Positions 43,483 to 52,435 are shown, counted from the stretch's first letter. The stretch: 60,008 nt of DNA from Candidatus Methanoperedens sp. (GCA_012026795.1 VEPM01000025.1:1-60008), one strand, 5' to 3'. Program-made: numbers and translations. Notes: a model not told the origin generated them from the letters alone.

Positions 43483-43908
43483 TCATTTTGGTGCTGAACC
43501 CATTAAATGAAAGAGGAAGGTATCTTTATTGTCAGACTTAGATAAACCAATATCTTTTCTTATCGCTAATATAAGTTCTTTGAGTAAAATATCATGTCTT
43601 TCCATTGATTTGTTTGGATTAGAATACCTTATTTCATCGTGAAATTTCATTAATGCAGTTACCACATCTTGTTGAGCAACAAGACATATTGTATTTGAAG
43701 CCAATGAAAAACGTTCATTAGCCTCTTTTTTATCTTTTCCATCTACAACAGCATCAGACATCGCAGATAAAAGAACTTTATAATGATTCATTTTTTCATG
43801 CTGCCATTCAGTTTTTGTTTGTAAACGTTTTGTTAAATAATAGGATAGTGAAGCAACTAAAATACTTCCAGAAACAGGAATTATAGCAACCAAGACATTT
43901 ATGTCCAT
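43483..43908 (-). CDS. Small membrane-anchored hypothetical protein
   Basis: A 141-residue protein with one N-terminal membrane helix (residues 4-25, LVAIIPVSGSILVASLSYYL) followed by a basic stretch and a helical cytoplasmic domain with TEWQHEKMNHYKVLLSAMSD. I do not recognise the family. The layout of a single helix followed by helices of this type is common in small accessory proteins of mobile islands. It lies at the left end of a toxin-antitoxin cluster. Confidence 0.6.
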   Translation of the reverse strand: MDINVLVAIIPVSGSILVASLSYYLTKRLQTKTEWQHEKMNHYKVLLSAMSDAVVDGKDKKEANERFSLASNTICLVAQQDVVTALMKFHDEIRYSNPNKSMERHDILLKELILAIRKDIGLSKSDNKDTFLFHLMGSAPK

Positions 43909-43980
43909 TAATAAATCTCCATGATATTTTTACGAATGTTGGTTTCCATTTCGAGGACATATAATATTCGGCATTTAATT

Positions 43981-44241
43981 TCAATTCTCATAAATGTTGT
44001 CGTGATGGTCAAAATCAAGGAATTTTACCTTATTTTTTTCTACCCGAAAAGTGAGTACAAAAGATTTTGCGATATGAACTCTTCTTATATTTTTCATATT
44101 ATGCTTGAGAGGCTTATACTGTTCAGGATTATTGGCAATCTGTTCAATTTTCTTGAGACAAATTTCATAAAGCTTTTTATCTTTCTTAAAGAATTTTTTA
44201 AGGGTTTCCTGCAGCTTCTCCTCTATTAGAATTTCATACAT
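43981..44241 (-). CDS. RelE-type toxin
   Basis: An 86-residue RelE/ParE-superfamily protein: EKLQETLKKFFKKDKKLYEI for the two helices, then PEQYKPLKHNMKNIRRVHIA, FVLTFRVEKNKVKFLDFDHH for the strands. The final DHHDNIYEN carries the catalytic His/Tyr tail. It should cut mRNA on the ribosome or block gyrase-like targets. The antitoxin gene lies 18 bases upstream. Confidence 0.82.
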   Translation of the reverse strand: MYEILIEEKLQETLKKFFKKDKKLYEICLKKIEQIANNPEQYKPLKHNMKNIRRVHIAKSFVLTFRVEKNKVKFLDFDHHDNIYEN

Positions 44242-44259
44242 TTCATCATCTTATTAATG

Positions 44260-44499
44260 TTAATCGGCAGCTTCAATGGCGTTTCTCAATTCATCAATAC
44301 TCTTGTATGAATTAAATTTGCCTTCCTTATCTATTTTTTTCAGCTTTTTTAAGTATTCCGGGCGAACTATGTGAAGATCACTGCTTATTGCATCAACTTC
44401 TTCTTCCATGATAATTATTTTCTTAGTTAGAAAAAAAAGTTCATCCCTTATTTCCTTTAATAATTTAACTTCAATTTTGTCTTCAACTGGAAATTTCAT
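44260..44499 (-). CDS. Antitoxin of the RelE-type pair
   Basis: A 79-residue acidic helical protein ending IDKEGKFNSYKSIDELRNAI plus four residues. The FNSYKSIDELRNAIEA tail is typical of the segment that wraps around RelE toxins. Placed directly upstream of the toxin on the minus strand; the TATA-like sequence (AAGGTATATAAATTC) about 30 bases before its start supports a promoter here. Confidence 0.7.
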   Translation of the reverse strand: MKFPVEDKIEVKLLKEIRDELFFLTKKIIIMEEEVDAISSDLHIVRPEYLKKLKKIDKEGKFNSYKSIDELRNAIEAAD

Positions 44500-44616
44500 A
44501 TGATATTAACTAATAGATTCAAGAATTTATATACCTTTTCAAGATTTCAGATGATCCGCTCGTTGAACTTGAGAAAAGCATCGGTTTTCTCGCTCCGATC
44601 CATCCGTCATTGGCCG

Positions 44617-45018
44617 TCATATAAAAACCACATCCTTCAATCTTTCAAAATGCGGATCCCCGCTGACCACTTTGCAGCCCATTCTCTTTTGCTGGGCAAT
44701 GATAAGCGCATCCATCATACCTAAGCCTTTTTTTGTTTTCCTGAGTTCACTTCTAATCGTTGCAGCATCCAGCCAATCCTGAGTTAAAATACACCTGATA
44801 TCAGAAACTTTCCTCACAATTGAATATAGTTCTTCAAAATCCATATTTTCCCTGATAGCCCAGCCTTTTATCTCAGCCAGGCAGCATTCGGGAGTGAGGA
44901 TTACATTATTTTCATTTTCTATTATTCTTTTAACATTTTCACCTCTTTTTGAACCTGTGAAATATTCAACCCATGCATAAGTATCTATCAGGTACACAGC
45001 ATCACCAGAGGTCTTCAT
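44617..45018 (-). CDS. VapC-type PIN-domain toxin
   Basis: A 133-residue PIN protein: VYLIDTYAWVEYFTGS (first catalytic Asp), LTPECCLAEIKGWAIRE, and GLGMMDALIIAQQKRMGCKV followed by SGDPHFERL. These supply the four acidic residues. The ATG at 45018 is chosen because it leaves a 17-base overlap with the antitoxin and starts just before the PIN strand; a longer frame to 45066 would overlap the antitoxin more. Intact. Confidence 0.87.
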   Translation of the reverse strand: MKTSGDAVYLIDTYAWVEYFTGSKRGENVKRIIENENNVILTPECCLAEIKGWAIRENMDFEELYSIVRKVSDIRCILTQDWLDAATIRSELRKTKKGLGMMDALIIAQQKRMGCKVVSGDPHFERLKDVVFI

Positions 45019-45208
45019 GCTCAGGTTCTTCTCTTTCAAATGGTCTTTTTCCCTTTGCAATCCCAAACCCGCTTACTTTTTCTTTCTTCAAAATATTGAT
45101 ATCAATTATATCCTTTTCAGATAATCCCAGCTCTGCGACCTTGTCCTTTGGGATGATCACACCAAGAGAATTACCCCATTTTTTTACTTCTACAGCAGCA
45201 TGGCACAT
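45002..45208 (-). CDS. VapB antitoxin, AbrB/MazE-type DNA-binding
   Basis: A 68-residue protein with the swapped-hairpin AbrB motif VEVKKWGNSLGVIIPKDKVA followed by ELGLSEKDIIDINIL, then a charged toxin-binding tail ending EEPEHEDLW. It represses its own promoter and neutralises the VapC encoded by the overlapping downstream gene. A TATA-like region (TATATAGATAGAATAC on the minus strand) lies upstream near 45225. Confidence 0.87.
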   Translation of the reverse strand: MCHAAVEVKKWGNSLGVIIPKDKVAELGLSEKDIIDINILKKEKVSGFGIAKGKRPFEREEPEHEDLW

Positions 45209-45336
45209 AAATACAATAATGTATTCTATCTATATAAGTTATACGATATTGTATAACAAAAAAGGAACTTAATAGAATTGTTGGATGCACGATGAGCAGA
45301 TGATAAAAATCCAGCCAATATCCAGGTTCTACGGGA

Positions 45337-45368
45337 CTTGCGATACAGGATATAGCGACTGCGGATAT
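45337..45368 (+). repeat. Stray copy of the 3' part of the dehydrogenase gene
   Basis: Thirty-two bases identical to 43309-43340 inside the ornithine cyclodeaminase-family gene (CTTGCGATACAGGATATAGC onwards), with weaker similarity on the left flank. It sits in the gap after the toxin-antitoxin cluster and has no coding role. It marks an old duplication or the far border of an insertion. Confidence 0.85.
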
Positions 45369-45448
45369 TTTGACCCCAGGTTGGATAAAATTGACGAATA
45401 GGTTTAAAAGGATTGAGCGGGTATTATAGAGTGGATAAAGTGGGAAAA

Positions 45449-47347
45449 ATGTTAAGAAATATAACATATAGTAGATATTATAGTAGATATTATTCTGGAA
45501 TAGTAGTTGAAATAACGGTATTATCTATTCTTTTACTGCTAAGCATTGGAATGGTTGGAGCACAGACAGGAACTCAAGAAGCTCTCCAACAAACACAACT
45601 TCAGGATGCACTTCAAATGCCTGGAGGACTTGAGGCTAATGGGGCACATTTTGAAGTGAAAGATAATCGTTATTTAAATATTACGCTAGACAGTTCCGAA
45701 CCTATTAACCTCAACATCGAATCTCTTCCTGGAATGGTTACCATGCGCCTTGGATCATTATCTAGTGCCACTACAACAAAGATAGTAATGAAGGGTTTTG
45801 CCCCGAAGACAACTTACCAAAAATACCAGGATGATTATCACAATCTTGTGACTTTTACTACAGATGATAGTGGAAGCTATACGTATACACAGGACATATC
45901 AAAGCCGCATTTTGTATTCATCCAGCCGGAACCAGATAAGGTAAGTAAAAGCAGTGACATTGTTGCTATTGCCGCTAATCCTCTTTCCGGTACAATATTC
46001 ATCCGGGATGATGTAACAGGTGGTGACTGCACCTTAGTAGGCACATGGGACAATAGCACAAAGACATGCACCCTGACAACAAATCTGGCTGAAACAGTTC
46101 AGATCGATGATGATGGAATAACCTTAAACGGCAATGGGCATATATTAACGGGCAGCGGCACGGGTAGAGGCGTGTATCTTCCGGGAAGGAGCGGTGTCAC
46201 AATCAAGAGTCTGACTGTGAAAAACTTTACGGATGGAATTTATTACAATAATTATCCACCGGACATTGGTTTTGAAAATACCTTAATTGATAACAATGCA
46301 AATTCAAATCATCGCAATGGCATTTACTTTTACTTTGGCGGAAGAAACAACCTGACTAATAATACCGCAAACTTGAACCTGGACGGGGGAATTGTTCTAG
46401 AACGTACTGAGCACGACACTTTACTCTACAATAATGCCTCTTACAACAGTATGTCCGGAATTTTTCTGTATCAAACCCGCAATAATATGTTAATTGGCAA
46501 TAATGCCTCTAATAACGGCTATGGGATTATGTCTTACCAGAGCAGCGAAAATACATTAAAAAACAACATCGTAAACACAAATTGCTATGGGATTTATTTC
46601 AGAAGTGGTAGAAATACCTTTATTAATAATATCGCAAACTCGAATTATTGCGATGGGATTTTCCTTTTTTATTATACCTTCGAAAACAATCTGACTAATA
46701 ACACCGCAAACTTCAACCGGGGTAATGGGATTGTTCTAGGATATGTCGATAGCAACAATACGCTGCTTGGGAATAATGCTTCCAATAACAATAATAGTGG
46801 CATTTATATTGCCTATTCCGGAGACAACAACACAGTGACTGGCAATACTGCCTCTAACAACTCTTATGGTATCCATCTATATTTTTCCGGCAAAAATATA
46901 ATTTATAATAATATCTTCAACAATACAAACAATTCTTGGATAGATGATGATCGGATGAACACGTGGAACATAACAAAAAAGATGGGGTCAAACATAGCTA
47001 GTGGCCCTTATCTGGGCGGCAACTTCTGGGCTTATCCTGACGGCACAGGCTTCAGCCAGACCTGCCCGGATGCAGATACAGATGGTTTATGCGATACTCG
47101 ATATACGCTTGATGAAAACAATATCGATTACCTGCCACTTGCAGCGAAGACAGCAACCAGCAATCTTATCAGGAATCCGGGATTTGAATCAGGAACGACT
47201 CCCTGGATATTCTATACGGACGGAACCGGGAAATTCACCTCAGCTTCCCCGGGCTATGAAGGGAATAATTCTGCAAACATTGTCCTGTATACCGGTGGTA
47301 CAAATTTTCAATTGAATTTACCACAACCGGCTTCACTGGTGCGGTAA
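45449..47347 (+). CDS. Secreted NosD-like parallel beta-helix protein, C-terminus disrupted
   Basis: A 632-residue protein. A signal peptide runs to about residue 40 and is followed by a 140-residue beta domain, then a right-handed parallel beta-helix from about residue 190 to 510 built of repeats such as NNLTNNTAN, GNNASNNN and GIYFRSGRN (NosD/periplasmic copper-binding-like). After it comes a linker with DADTDGLCDTRYTLDENNID, as in calcium-binding repeats, and the start of a carbohydrate-binding-like domain (IRNPGFESGTTPWIFYTDG). That domain is broken near 47310; its final strands continue in another frame. ATG 45449 is preferred to the upstream TTG. Probably binds cell-surface polysaccharide. 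Confidence 0.82.
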   Translation: MLRNITYSRYYSRYYSGIVVEITVLSILLLLSIGMVGAQTGTQEALQQTQLQDALQMPGGLEANGAHFEVKDNRYLNITLDSSEPINLNIESLPGMVTMRLGSLSSATTTKIVMKGFAPKTTYQKYQDDYHNLVTFTTDDSGSYTYTQDISKPHFVFIQPEPDKVSKSSDIVAIAANPLSGTIFIRDDVTGGDCTLVGTWDNSTKTCTLTTNLAETVQIDDDGITLNGNGHILTGSGTGRGVYLPGRSGVTIKSLTVKNFTDGIYYNNYPPDIGFENTLIDNNANSNHRNGIYFYFGGRNNLTNNTANLNLDGGIVLERTEHDTLLYNNASYNSMSGIFLYQTRNNMLIGNNASNNGYGIMSYQSSENTLKNNIVNTNCYGIYFRSGRNTFINNIANSNYCDGIFLFYYTFENNLTNNTANFNRGNGIVLGYVDSNNTLLGNNASNNNNSGIYIAYSGDNNTVTGNTASNNSYGIHLYFSGKNIIYNNIFNNTNNSWIDDDRMNTWNITKKMGSNIASGPYLGGNFWAYPDGTGFSQTCPDADTDGLCDTRYTLDENNIDYLPLAAKTATSNLIRNPGFESGTTPWIFYTDGTGKFTSASPGYEGNNSANIVLYTGGTNFQLNLPQPASLVR

Positions 47348-47436
47348 ATGATGGTCGGTTGATGTTCTTCCTTGCACCATATGTAAATGCAGGAGATAAA
47401 TACTACATAGATAATGTCCGGTTGGAAAAAACCTAA
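47302..47436 (+). pseudogene. Out-of-frame tail of the beta-helix protein CBM domain
   Basis: In a different frame from the gene body this stretch reads ISIEFTTTGFTGAVNDGR, then LMFFLAPYVNAGDKYYIDNV and RLEKT before a TAA. These are the last strands of the carbohydrate-binding-like domain begun in the upstream frame. About 35-45 residues that usually lie between the GGTN strand and IEFTT are absent, so a deletion with a frame change removed the middle of the domain. Confidence 0.75.
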
Positions 47437-47450
47437 TGAGGAAATAAAAG

Positions 47451-47471
47451 GTGCTGGATTGTTTCCAGTAC
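47451..47471 (+). terminator. Hairpin terminator after the beta-helix gene
   Basis: Stem GTGCTGGA and TCCAGTAC around a TTGTT loop, followed by TTTAGTTTTCTTTG. It lies 15 bases after the original stop codon at 47436. The rest of the gap to 47763 shows no further feature. Confidence 0.6.
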
Positions 47472-47763
47472 TTTAGTTTTCTTTGAGCAGGTAATGGGCT
47501 ATTAACATGCCAGGTCGGCCTTAAATGGAGGTAGCATTTGCAATTATCAATAATTACTTATTAAAATTTAACAATATGAATCGAAACTGTCTAATAAAAT
47601 ATACTGTGTTGGATATATGCTTCTTGATCGATATGCTCTGGCACAATTATAATCTGCATTGATGTTAATAAAATTGACACAGATAAACCAGAAAGATTGG
47701 AATTATTTAACGCAAAAACAAAACCGGAAAGTTTATGTAAGAATTACTATATACATTTTTGAC

Positions 47764-47997
47764 ATGAAGAAAGATTCCTTACAATACATCTTAATGGTAC
47801 TGACGCGCAACCTTGAATCACATGCGACATCGGAACAGGTAACCAAATTCAAGAAAAAACATTGTGGAGTAAGATGGGGAAAATCTCTTGAAAAAGACCT
47901 GCTGAATTATGCGAGAAATGCATATAATTTAAGGCGCTGGATTGAAAATGTTGTAACTTTTATGGTAGAAAATAATATCAATATATCAAGTCGATAA
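47764..47997 (+). CDS. Hypothetical protein, 77 residues
   Basis: A basic helical protein beginning MKKDSLQYILMVLTRNLESH, with KHCGVRWGKSLEKDLLNYAR in the middle and ending NNINISSR. No family is recognised. The frame is open back to 47659, but the upstream residues have a different composition and the ATG at 47764 seems the better start. It may be a real small gene or part of a decayed one. Confidence 0.4.
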   Translation: MKKDSLQYILMVLTRNLESHATSEQVTKFKKKHCGVRWGKSLEKDLLNYARNAYNLRRWIENVVTFMVENNINISSR

Positions 47998-48071
47998 GTA
48001 TATACTTTTCATTTATTGAACCAAAACATTTAATCCTGATTAACAACAGTATCGAAACGGAGTAAAAAATC

Positions 48072-48284
48072 ATGGTAGTTAAGAAATATAGCGAAGGCGC
48101 CATAATAATTGAAATTGATGAAGAAAAGTGCAATGCTGATGGAGAATGTGTAAATGTCTGCCCCACCAATGTTTTTGAAATCGTGGATGGCAAATCAAAA
48201 GCGCTCCGCGTTGCTGATTGCATAGAATGCTGCGCATGCGTTGATGCATGCCCCACAAAGGCTATCAAGCATCATTCCTGTTAA
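48072..48284 (+). CDS. Two-cluster 4Fe-4S ferredoxin
   Basis: A 70-residue ferredoxin with two 4Fe-4S motifs: CNADGECVNVCP near residue 20 and CIECCACVDACP near residue 50. Such small proteins shuttle electrons among the many iron-sulfur enzymes of anaerobic archaea, here perhaps to the radical SAM proteins close by. It has a GGAG ribosome site and its stop overlaps the stop of the convergent phosphoesterase gene by four bases. Confidence 0.93.
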   Translation: MVVKKYSEGAIIIEIDEEKCNADGECVNVCPTNVFEIVDGKSKALRVADCIECCACVDACPTKAIKHHSC

Positions 48285-48958
48285 GTTCCATCTCGAAGCC
48301 GGAAGGCAAGTTTTTCTGGAAGATGTGCTTTTTGCATATCTTCTATCACTTTTTCTATATCATACTTTTTTCGTTTGAGCTGTATTTTCATTGTATCGGT
48401 GTCAAGAATCGCAAAAGCAGAGTCCGGGTCGAGATCCCTGGGCTGCCCGACTGAACCCGGATTTATTACTGTGCCTCCAGGAAATTCCATATTGAATTGT
48501 ACATGCGTATGACCAAGCACAAGTTTGTCAGAATCTGTAATTGTGAGAAATTCCGGTTCAACATCCTCAGGATAAACATACTCGTCAAAATCTTTCGGGC
48601 TTCCATGAACTATGACTATTTTTGTATCCTCTACCCTTATTGCTTCAACATCTTTAAGTCTTGAAATAAATCCAAGATTCTCACGGGTTATTACCTTTCC
48701 AGTCCAGTCAAGAGCCTTTGCAGCATATGGATTGAATCCCGATATATCTTCTGTGGCAAGCGCCCTATCATGATTTCCCCGGATAGAAATGATCTTTCTT
48801 TTTTTAAATAACCCAATCGTCTCATTCGGATAAGGATTATACCCAACTATGTCTCCTGCATGCAATATTTTTTCAACACCCAGTGCATCCATTTCAGAAA
48901 GTACTGCTTTTAGCGCAACCACGTTTGAATGAACATCTGCTATCAACCCCACGAGCAT
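48281..48958 (-). CDS. YfcE/MJ0936-type metallophosphoesterase
   Basis: A 225-residue phosphodiesterase of the calcineurin-like superfamily with all metal-site blocks: LIADVHSNVVALK, ILHAGDIVGYNPYP, ISIRGNHDRAL, IVIVHGSPKDFDEY and VLGHTHVQF. Relatives hydrolyse phosphodiesters using two metal ions; the cellular substrate is unknown. ATG 48958 (MLVGLIADVHSN) is chosen because it matches the family start; the frame to 48985 adds residues of no similarity. It is divergent to the radical SAM gene beginning 16 bases away. Confidence 0.88.
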   Translation of the reverse strand: MLVGLIADVHSNVVALKAVLSEMDALGVEKILHAGDIVGYNPYPNETIGLFKKRKIISIRGNHDRALATEDISGFNPYAAKALDWTGKVITRENLGFISRLKDVEAIRVEDTKIVIVHGSPKDFDEYVYPEDVEPEFLTITDSDKLVLGHTHVQFNMEFPGGTVINPGSVGQPRDLDPDSAFAILDTDTMKIQLKRKKYDIEKVIEDMQKAHLPEKLAFRLRDGT

Positions 48959-48973
48959 ATCAATAAATATACT

Positions 48974-50002
48974 ATGGTTTCCCAAATAGTTTACTGTATG
49001 AAAATGGTCAGGGCTTCAATGGGAACACTTGGCGTACTCGGGCTTGAGCTTGTACAGATGGATACGCCTCCTACTACTGCATATCTTCAGATCTACACTG
49101 AAAAACGCTGCATGGCAAATTGTCAGTTCTGTGCCCAGGCATCCGGTTCATCAGCAGACATGACACATATTGCGCGCGGCATGTACATGCCTTTTGACCT
49201 TGAAGCAGTGGTCGGGCGGTTAAAAATTGCATATGAACGCGGGTACCTTGCACGCGCCTGTATACAAACGGCGCTTTATGATACGTGGTGGGAGGATACT
49301 GTCTGCCTTATCAAAAAGATCCGCGAAGAAAGCCGGATCCCCATTTCTCTGTCAGTTTTCCCCCTGAGTAAAATCAGGTACGAAGAATTGAAAAAACTTG
49401 GAGTCAACGAACTTGTAATTCCCCTTGATGCCTGCACACCCGGATTATTTGATAAGATAAAAGGAAAAACAACCGGCGGACCCTACTCGTGGGAAAAACA
49501 TATTAAAGGGATAAAAACTGCGTCCCTTGTATTTGAAAAAGTCGGCACCCATTTGATAATAGGTTTTGGGGAAAGCGATGAAGATGCTATAAAAGTCATT
49601 TCTGATTTATGGAATAATAACGTTAATACAGCGCTGTTTTCATATACATATATACCAGGGACACAATCAAAAGCATCCGATAAAGCAGAAAGTGAGACCG
49701 TAAAACATTATCGAACAGTGCAGCTGGCAAGGCACCTGATTATGGAAAAACTCGCATTTTACTCTGATATGAGGTTCAAAGATGGAACGCTTATTGATTA
49801 TGGGGTACAGGAGGAAGTTCTTCTTAACATCATTGAAGACGGAAGTGCTTTCCAGACATCCGGATGTCCGGGATGCAACCGACCGATGGCAAATGAAACT
49901 TTTTCAAAAATATTCAATTTTCCGAAAAAACCAGACGAAGTTGAAAAGGACATTATAAAAAACGATCTGGGGTTACAGTCAAAACATATAGCCAAAACAT
50001 AA
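48974..50002 (+). CDS. Biotin-synthase-like radical SAM protein
   Basis: A 342-residue radical SAM protein with the motif CMANCQFCAQASGSS (Cys46, 50, 53), ACIQTALYDTWW, IPLDACTPGLFDKI and a glycine-rich GTHLIIGFGESDED. The C-terminus has TSGCPGCNRPMANETFSKIF, whose two cysteines could hold an auxiliary iron-sulfur cluster. The order resembles biotin and lipoyl synthases; archaeal lipoyl synthase needs two such proteins, and this could be one of them, but no partner is nearby. The start at 48974 is approximate; ATG codons at 48998 and 49004 are also possible. Confidence 0.72.
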   Translation: MVSQIVYCMKMVRASMGTLGVLGLELVQMDTPPTTAYLQIYTEKRCMANCQFCAQASGSSADMTHIARGMYMPFDLEAVVGRLKIAYERGYLARACIQTALYDTWWEDTVCLIKKIREESRIPISLSVFPLSKIRYEELKKLGVNELVIPLDACTPGLFDKIKGKTTGGPYSWEKHIKGIKTASLVFEKVGTHLIIGFGESDEDAIKVISDLWNNNVNTALFSYTYIPGTQSKASDKAESETVKHYRTVQLARHLIMEKLAFYSDMRFKDGTLIDYGVQEEVLLNIIEDGSAFQTSGCPGCNRPMANETFSKIFNFPKKPDEVEKDIIKNDLGLQSKHIAKT

Positions 50003-50059
50003 CCACAATCTTAATTTGCACTCCCGACAAGATTACATATAGACAGGGAGAGGAATACT

Positions 50060-51163
50060 ATGGAAATACACGAACAAATATTCGAAATAACAGATGAAAT
50101 AGGTCCTGAAAAGATCGTTCACCTATATGAACCGCGAACAAAAATGAAAGCCATCATCGTTGTGGATAACACAGCGGCAGGCCCTGCTATCGGTGGCGTG
50201 AGGATGGCTCCTGATGTAACACTGAATGAGGTCAAGAGGCTTGCGCGTGCCATGACCTATAAAAATGTCATGGCAGGTCTTCCCCACGGCGGTGGAAAAT
50301 CCGGGATTATCGCTGATCCTAAAACCGTAAACAAGGAACAGGTAATAAGGACTTTTGCCCGCAGCATAAAAAACATCCTGGAATATATTCCGGGTCCGGA
50401 TATGGGTACTGATGAAGCAAGCATGGCTTATGTTTATGATGAAACTTCCCGCGTAGTGGGACTTCCGAGAGAACTTGGTGGTATCCCTCTTGACGAAATT
50501 GGCGCAACCGGGTACGGGGTGGCTGAATGCACGGATGTGGCAAAAGATTACATCAATCTCGACCTGAACGGGGCACGCGTTACAATCGAAGGGTTGGGGA
50601 ACGTGGGAAAACCTGCGGCGCGTTTTCTTGCCAAAAAAGGTGCAGTACTTGTCGGTGCAAGTGACTCTAAAGGTACGATCTATAATTCAAATGGATTGGA
50701 TGTCGAGGAATTGATACGCATTAAGGAATCCACCGGTTCTGTAATTAATTATAAAGACGGGGAGGTTTTAAAAACAACAGACCTTTTGCTGATAAATACG
50801 GATATCCTTATCCCTGCAGCAAGACCTGATGTGATAAGTGATGCAAACGCGGATGTTATTGATGCAAAACTGATTGTTGAGGGTGCAAATATCCCCATCA
50901 CCGAAAGTGCGGAAAAATTGCTGCACGACAGGGGGATCCTGGTAGTTCCTGATTTTGTGGCAAATGCAGGCGGTGTAATCACCGCCTCAGTCGAATATCA
51001 TGGGGGAACAGAATTGATCGCGCTTGACAGGACAAAAAGCATGATCCGGAAGAACACAAAAGAACTCCTTGATAAAGTGTATAGCGACAAAACATACCCC
51101 CGCGAAACCGCTGTCGGGATTGCAAAACAACGTGTCATGCGGGCGATGAAATACAGGAAGTAA
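50060..51163 (+). CDS. Glu/Leu/Phe/Val-type amino acid dehydrogenase
   Basis: A 367-residue oxidative deaminase. Motifs: GPAIGGVRMAPDVTLNEVKR, AGLPHGGGKSGIIADP with the catalytic lysine, YIPGPDMGTDEASMAYVYDE, GATGYGVAE, the NAD(P)-binding IEGLGNVGKPAARF near residue 177, and EGANIPITESAE with PDFVANAGGVITASVEYH near the end. It converts glutamate or a branched amino acid to the 2-oxo acid. The length is closer to leucine/valine dehydrogenase (about 365) than to hexameric glutamate dehydrogenase (about 420), so the substrate is uncertain. A GGGAGAGG ribosome site precedes it. Confidence 0.88.
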   Translation: MEIHEQIFEITDEIGPEKIVHLYEPRTKMKAIIVVDNTAAGPAIGGVRMAPDVTLNEVKRLARAMTYKNVMAGLPHGGGKSGIIADPKTVNKEQVIRTFARSIKNILEYIPGPDMGTDEASMAYVYDETSRVVGLPRELGGIPLDEIGATGYGVAECTDVAKDYINLDLNGARVTIEGLGNVGKPAARFLAKKGAVLVGASDSKGTIYNSNGLDVEELIRIKESTGSVINYKDGEVLKTTDLLLINTDILIPAARPDVISDANADVIDAKLIVEGANIPITESAEKLLHDRGILVVPDFVANAGGVITASVEYHGGTELIALDRTKSMIRKNTKELLDKVYSDKTYPRETAVGIAKQRVMRAMKYRK

Positions 51164-51168
51164 CTTTA

Positions 51169-51191
51169 CTCCGCACTTTAAAAGTGCGGAG
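51169..51191. repeat. Right-end hairpin of the TnpB element
   Basis: A perfect 11-base stem, CTCCGCACTTT-A-AAAGTGCGGAG. The tnpB stop codon lies inside it. In IS605-type elements such a hairpin marks the right end and forms the 3' part of the guide (omega) RNA. It may also end the transcript of the convergent dehydrogenase gene. Confidence 0.7.
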
Positions 51192-52332
51192 CATTATCAC
51201 TATGTTCAGTCTCAATTCCCTTACGGGCTTCAACTTCATCACATGCGATGTACGGCTGAGTTACAGGCAGCCTCCCGTTTCCAGATATACCGAGAACGGC
51301 AATATTCCGAGCAGCATTGAGGTCAGCATGTATTTGAAAACCACACGTAACACATTTGAAAGAATGTCCTTTCCTGTTTCCTTTGTAGATATGTCCGCAA
51401 ACAGAACATTTCTGGCTTGTGTACCGCGGGTCAATAGTTACAACAGATTTACCCATAGCTTCAGCCTTATATCTGAGAAATTGGTCAAGTTCATAGAACG
51501 CCCAATTATTGAGTTTGCGAGTAAAATCTGTTCCTTTAGTTCTGCTCTGAACTCTTATACTGGTCAAATCTTCAATAGCAAAAATATCAAAAGGCATCGC
51601 CACAATTCCCTTAGAGATACAGTGATTGACACCGGAAACAAACCGTTGCTCTTTCCCGCTCATCTTCCTGAGAAGTTTTTTAGCAGATTTAGTGCCTTTG
51701 CTTTGAAGTTTCGCTCTAAGATATGCGTACTTTGCCCTCACGTTCTTGAGAGGTTTACTATTGAAAAATCTATTATTGGAAGTCACGGCGATATTAACGA
51801 TCCCCCGATCAATTCCAAGAACCTTATCGCCAACGGGTTCAGGAGAAAGTTTATGAATAACCACATGCAAATAAAAAGTATCCTTCTGTCTGTTATATCT
51901 CAACGTGGACGTTTTAAATTCCCAATTAAGATATTGCCTGTAATATTCAGGAATAGAGTATGTTGCAGTCACTCTCCCCTTAACCGAAGAAAGACTAACA
52001 TTCTGTTTGATAAGATTGATTCTATGCACACGCTTATTATACCGAATAGCAGAGAATGGTTTGCTTGCAGGACATTTTTTAAGTTCGAGTCCCTTGAGAG
52101 ATTCGCAGGCAACATCTCTGATTCCTTGAAGAATAGAACATGGAAGTTCAGGATGCTTTTCCCGGATACTGTAATAAGTGGCACGGTGAACAGATACCTT
52201 GCTGCAAGTATGGTTTTCAAAACCGTATCTGGCAATTTCATTGAAAACCTGATTGCTCAAAGCCATTGTCTGTCTAAGCGTTTCTTTATTTTCCTCAGAC
52301 AATCCCAGTTTCAGTTTAATCGTTCTTTCCAT
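51178..52332 (-). mobile_element. tnpB: TnpB RNA-guided nuclease of a lone IS605/IS1341-type element
   Basis: A 384-residue TnpB. The RuvC-like active site is complete: Asp175 in VLGIDRGIVNIAV, Glu254 in IFAIEDLTSIR and Asp337 in HADLNAARNIAV. The zinc finger between has Cys309, 312, 327 and 330 (CSVCGH and CVTCGF), and the N-terminal half is the usual helix-turn-helix and wedge. TnpB cuts DNA next to a short target motif under guidance of an RNA made from the element 3' end. No TnpA transposase is present, so the copy depends on help in trans. It sits between the dehydrogenase and acetyl-CoA synthetase genes, interrupting neither. Confidence 0.93.
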
Positions 52333-52415
52333 TCAAGATTCCATTATAATAAGGGATTATATAGCCATTATGATAGCGATGTGAAAGTATTATTTTGGGG
52401 CGGGGTACGATTCCT

Positions 52416-52435
52416 CCCCGTATTGAAATACGGGG
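52416..52435. repeat. Left-end hairpin of the TnpB element
   Basis: CCCCGTATT-GA-AATACGGGG, a perfect 9-base stem upstream of tnpB on its strand. Hairpins near the ends are what the single-strand transposase of this group recognises. The exact left border must lie between here and about 52455, where a strong GGAGG ribosome site for the next gene begins. Confidence 0.55.

Noticed and set aside
45337-45368. Attachment-site core of an integrase-type island
   Set aside because: The 32-base direct copy could be an att pair, but it is not in a tRNA gene, no integrase is encoded between the copies, and similarity fades gradually on the left side; reported only as a duplicated gene end.
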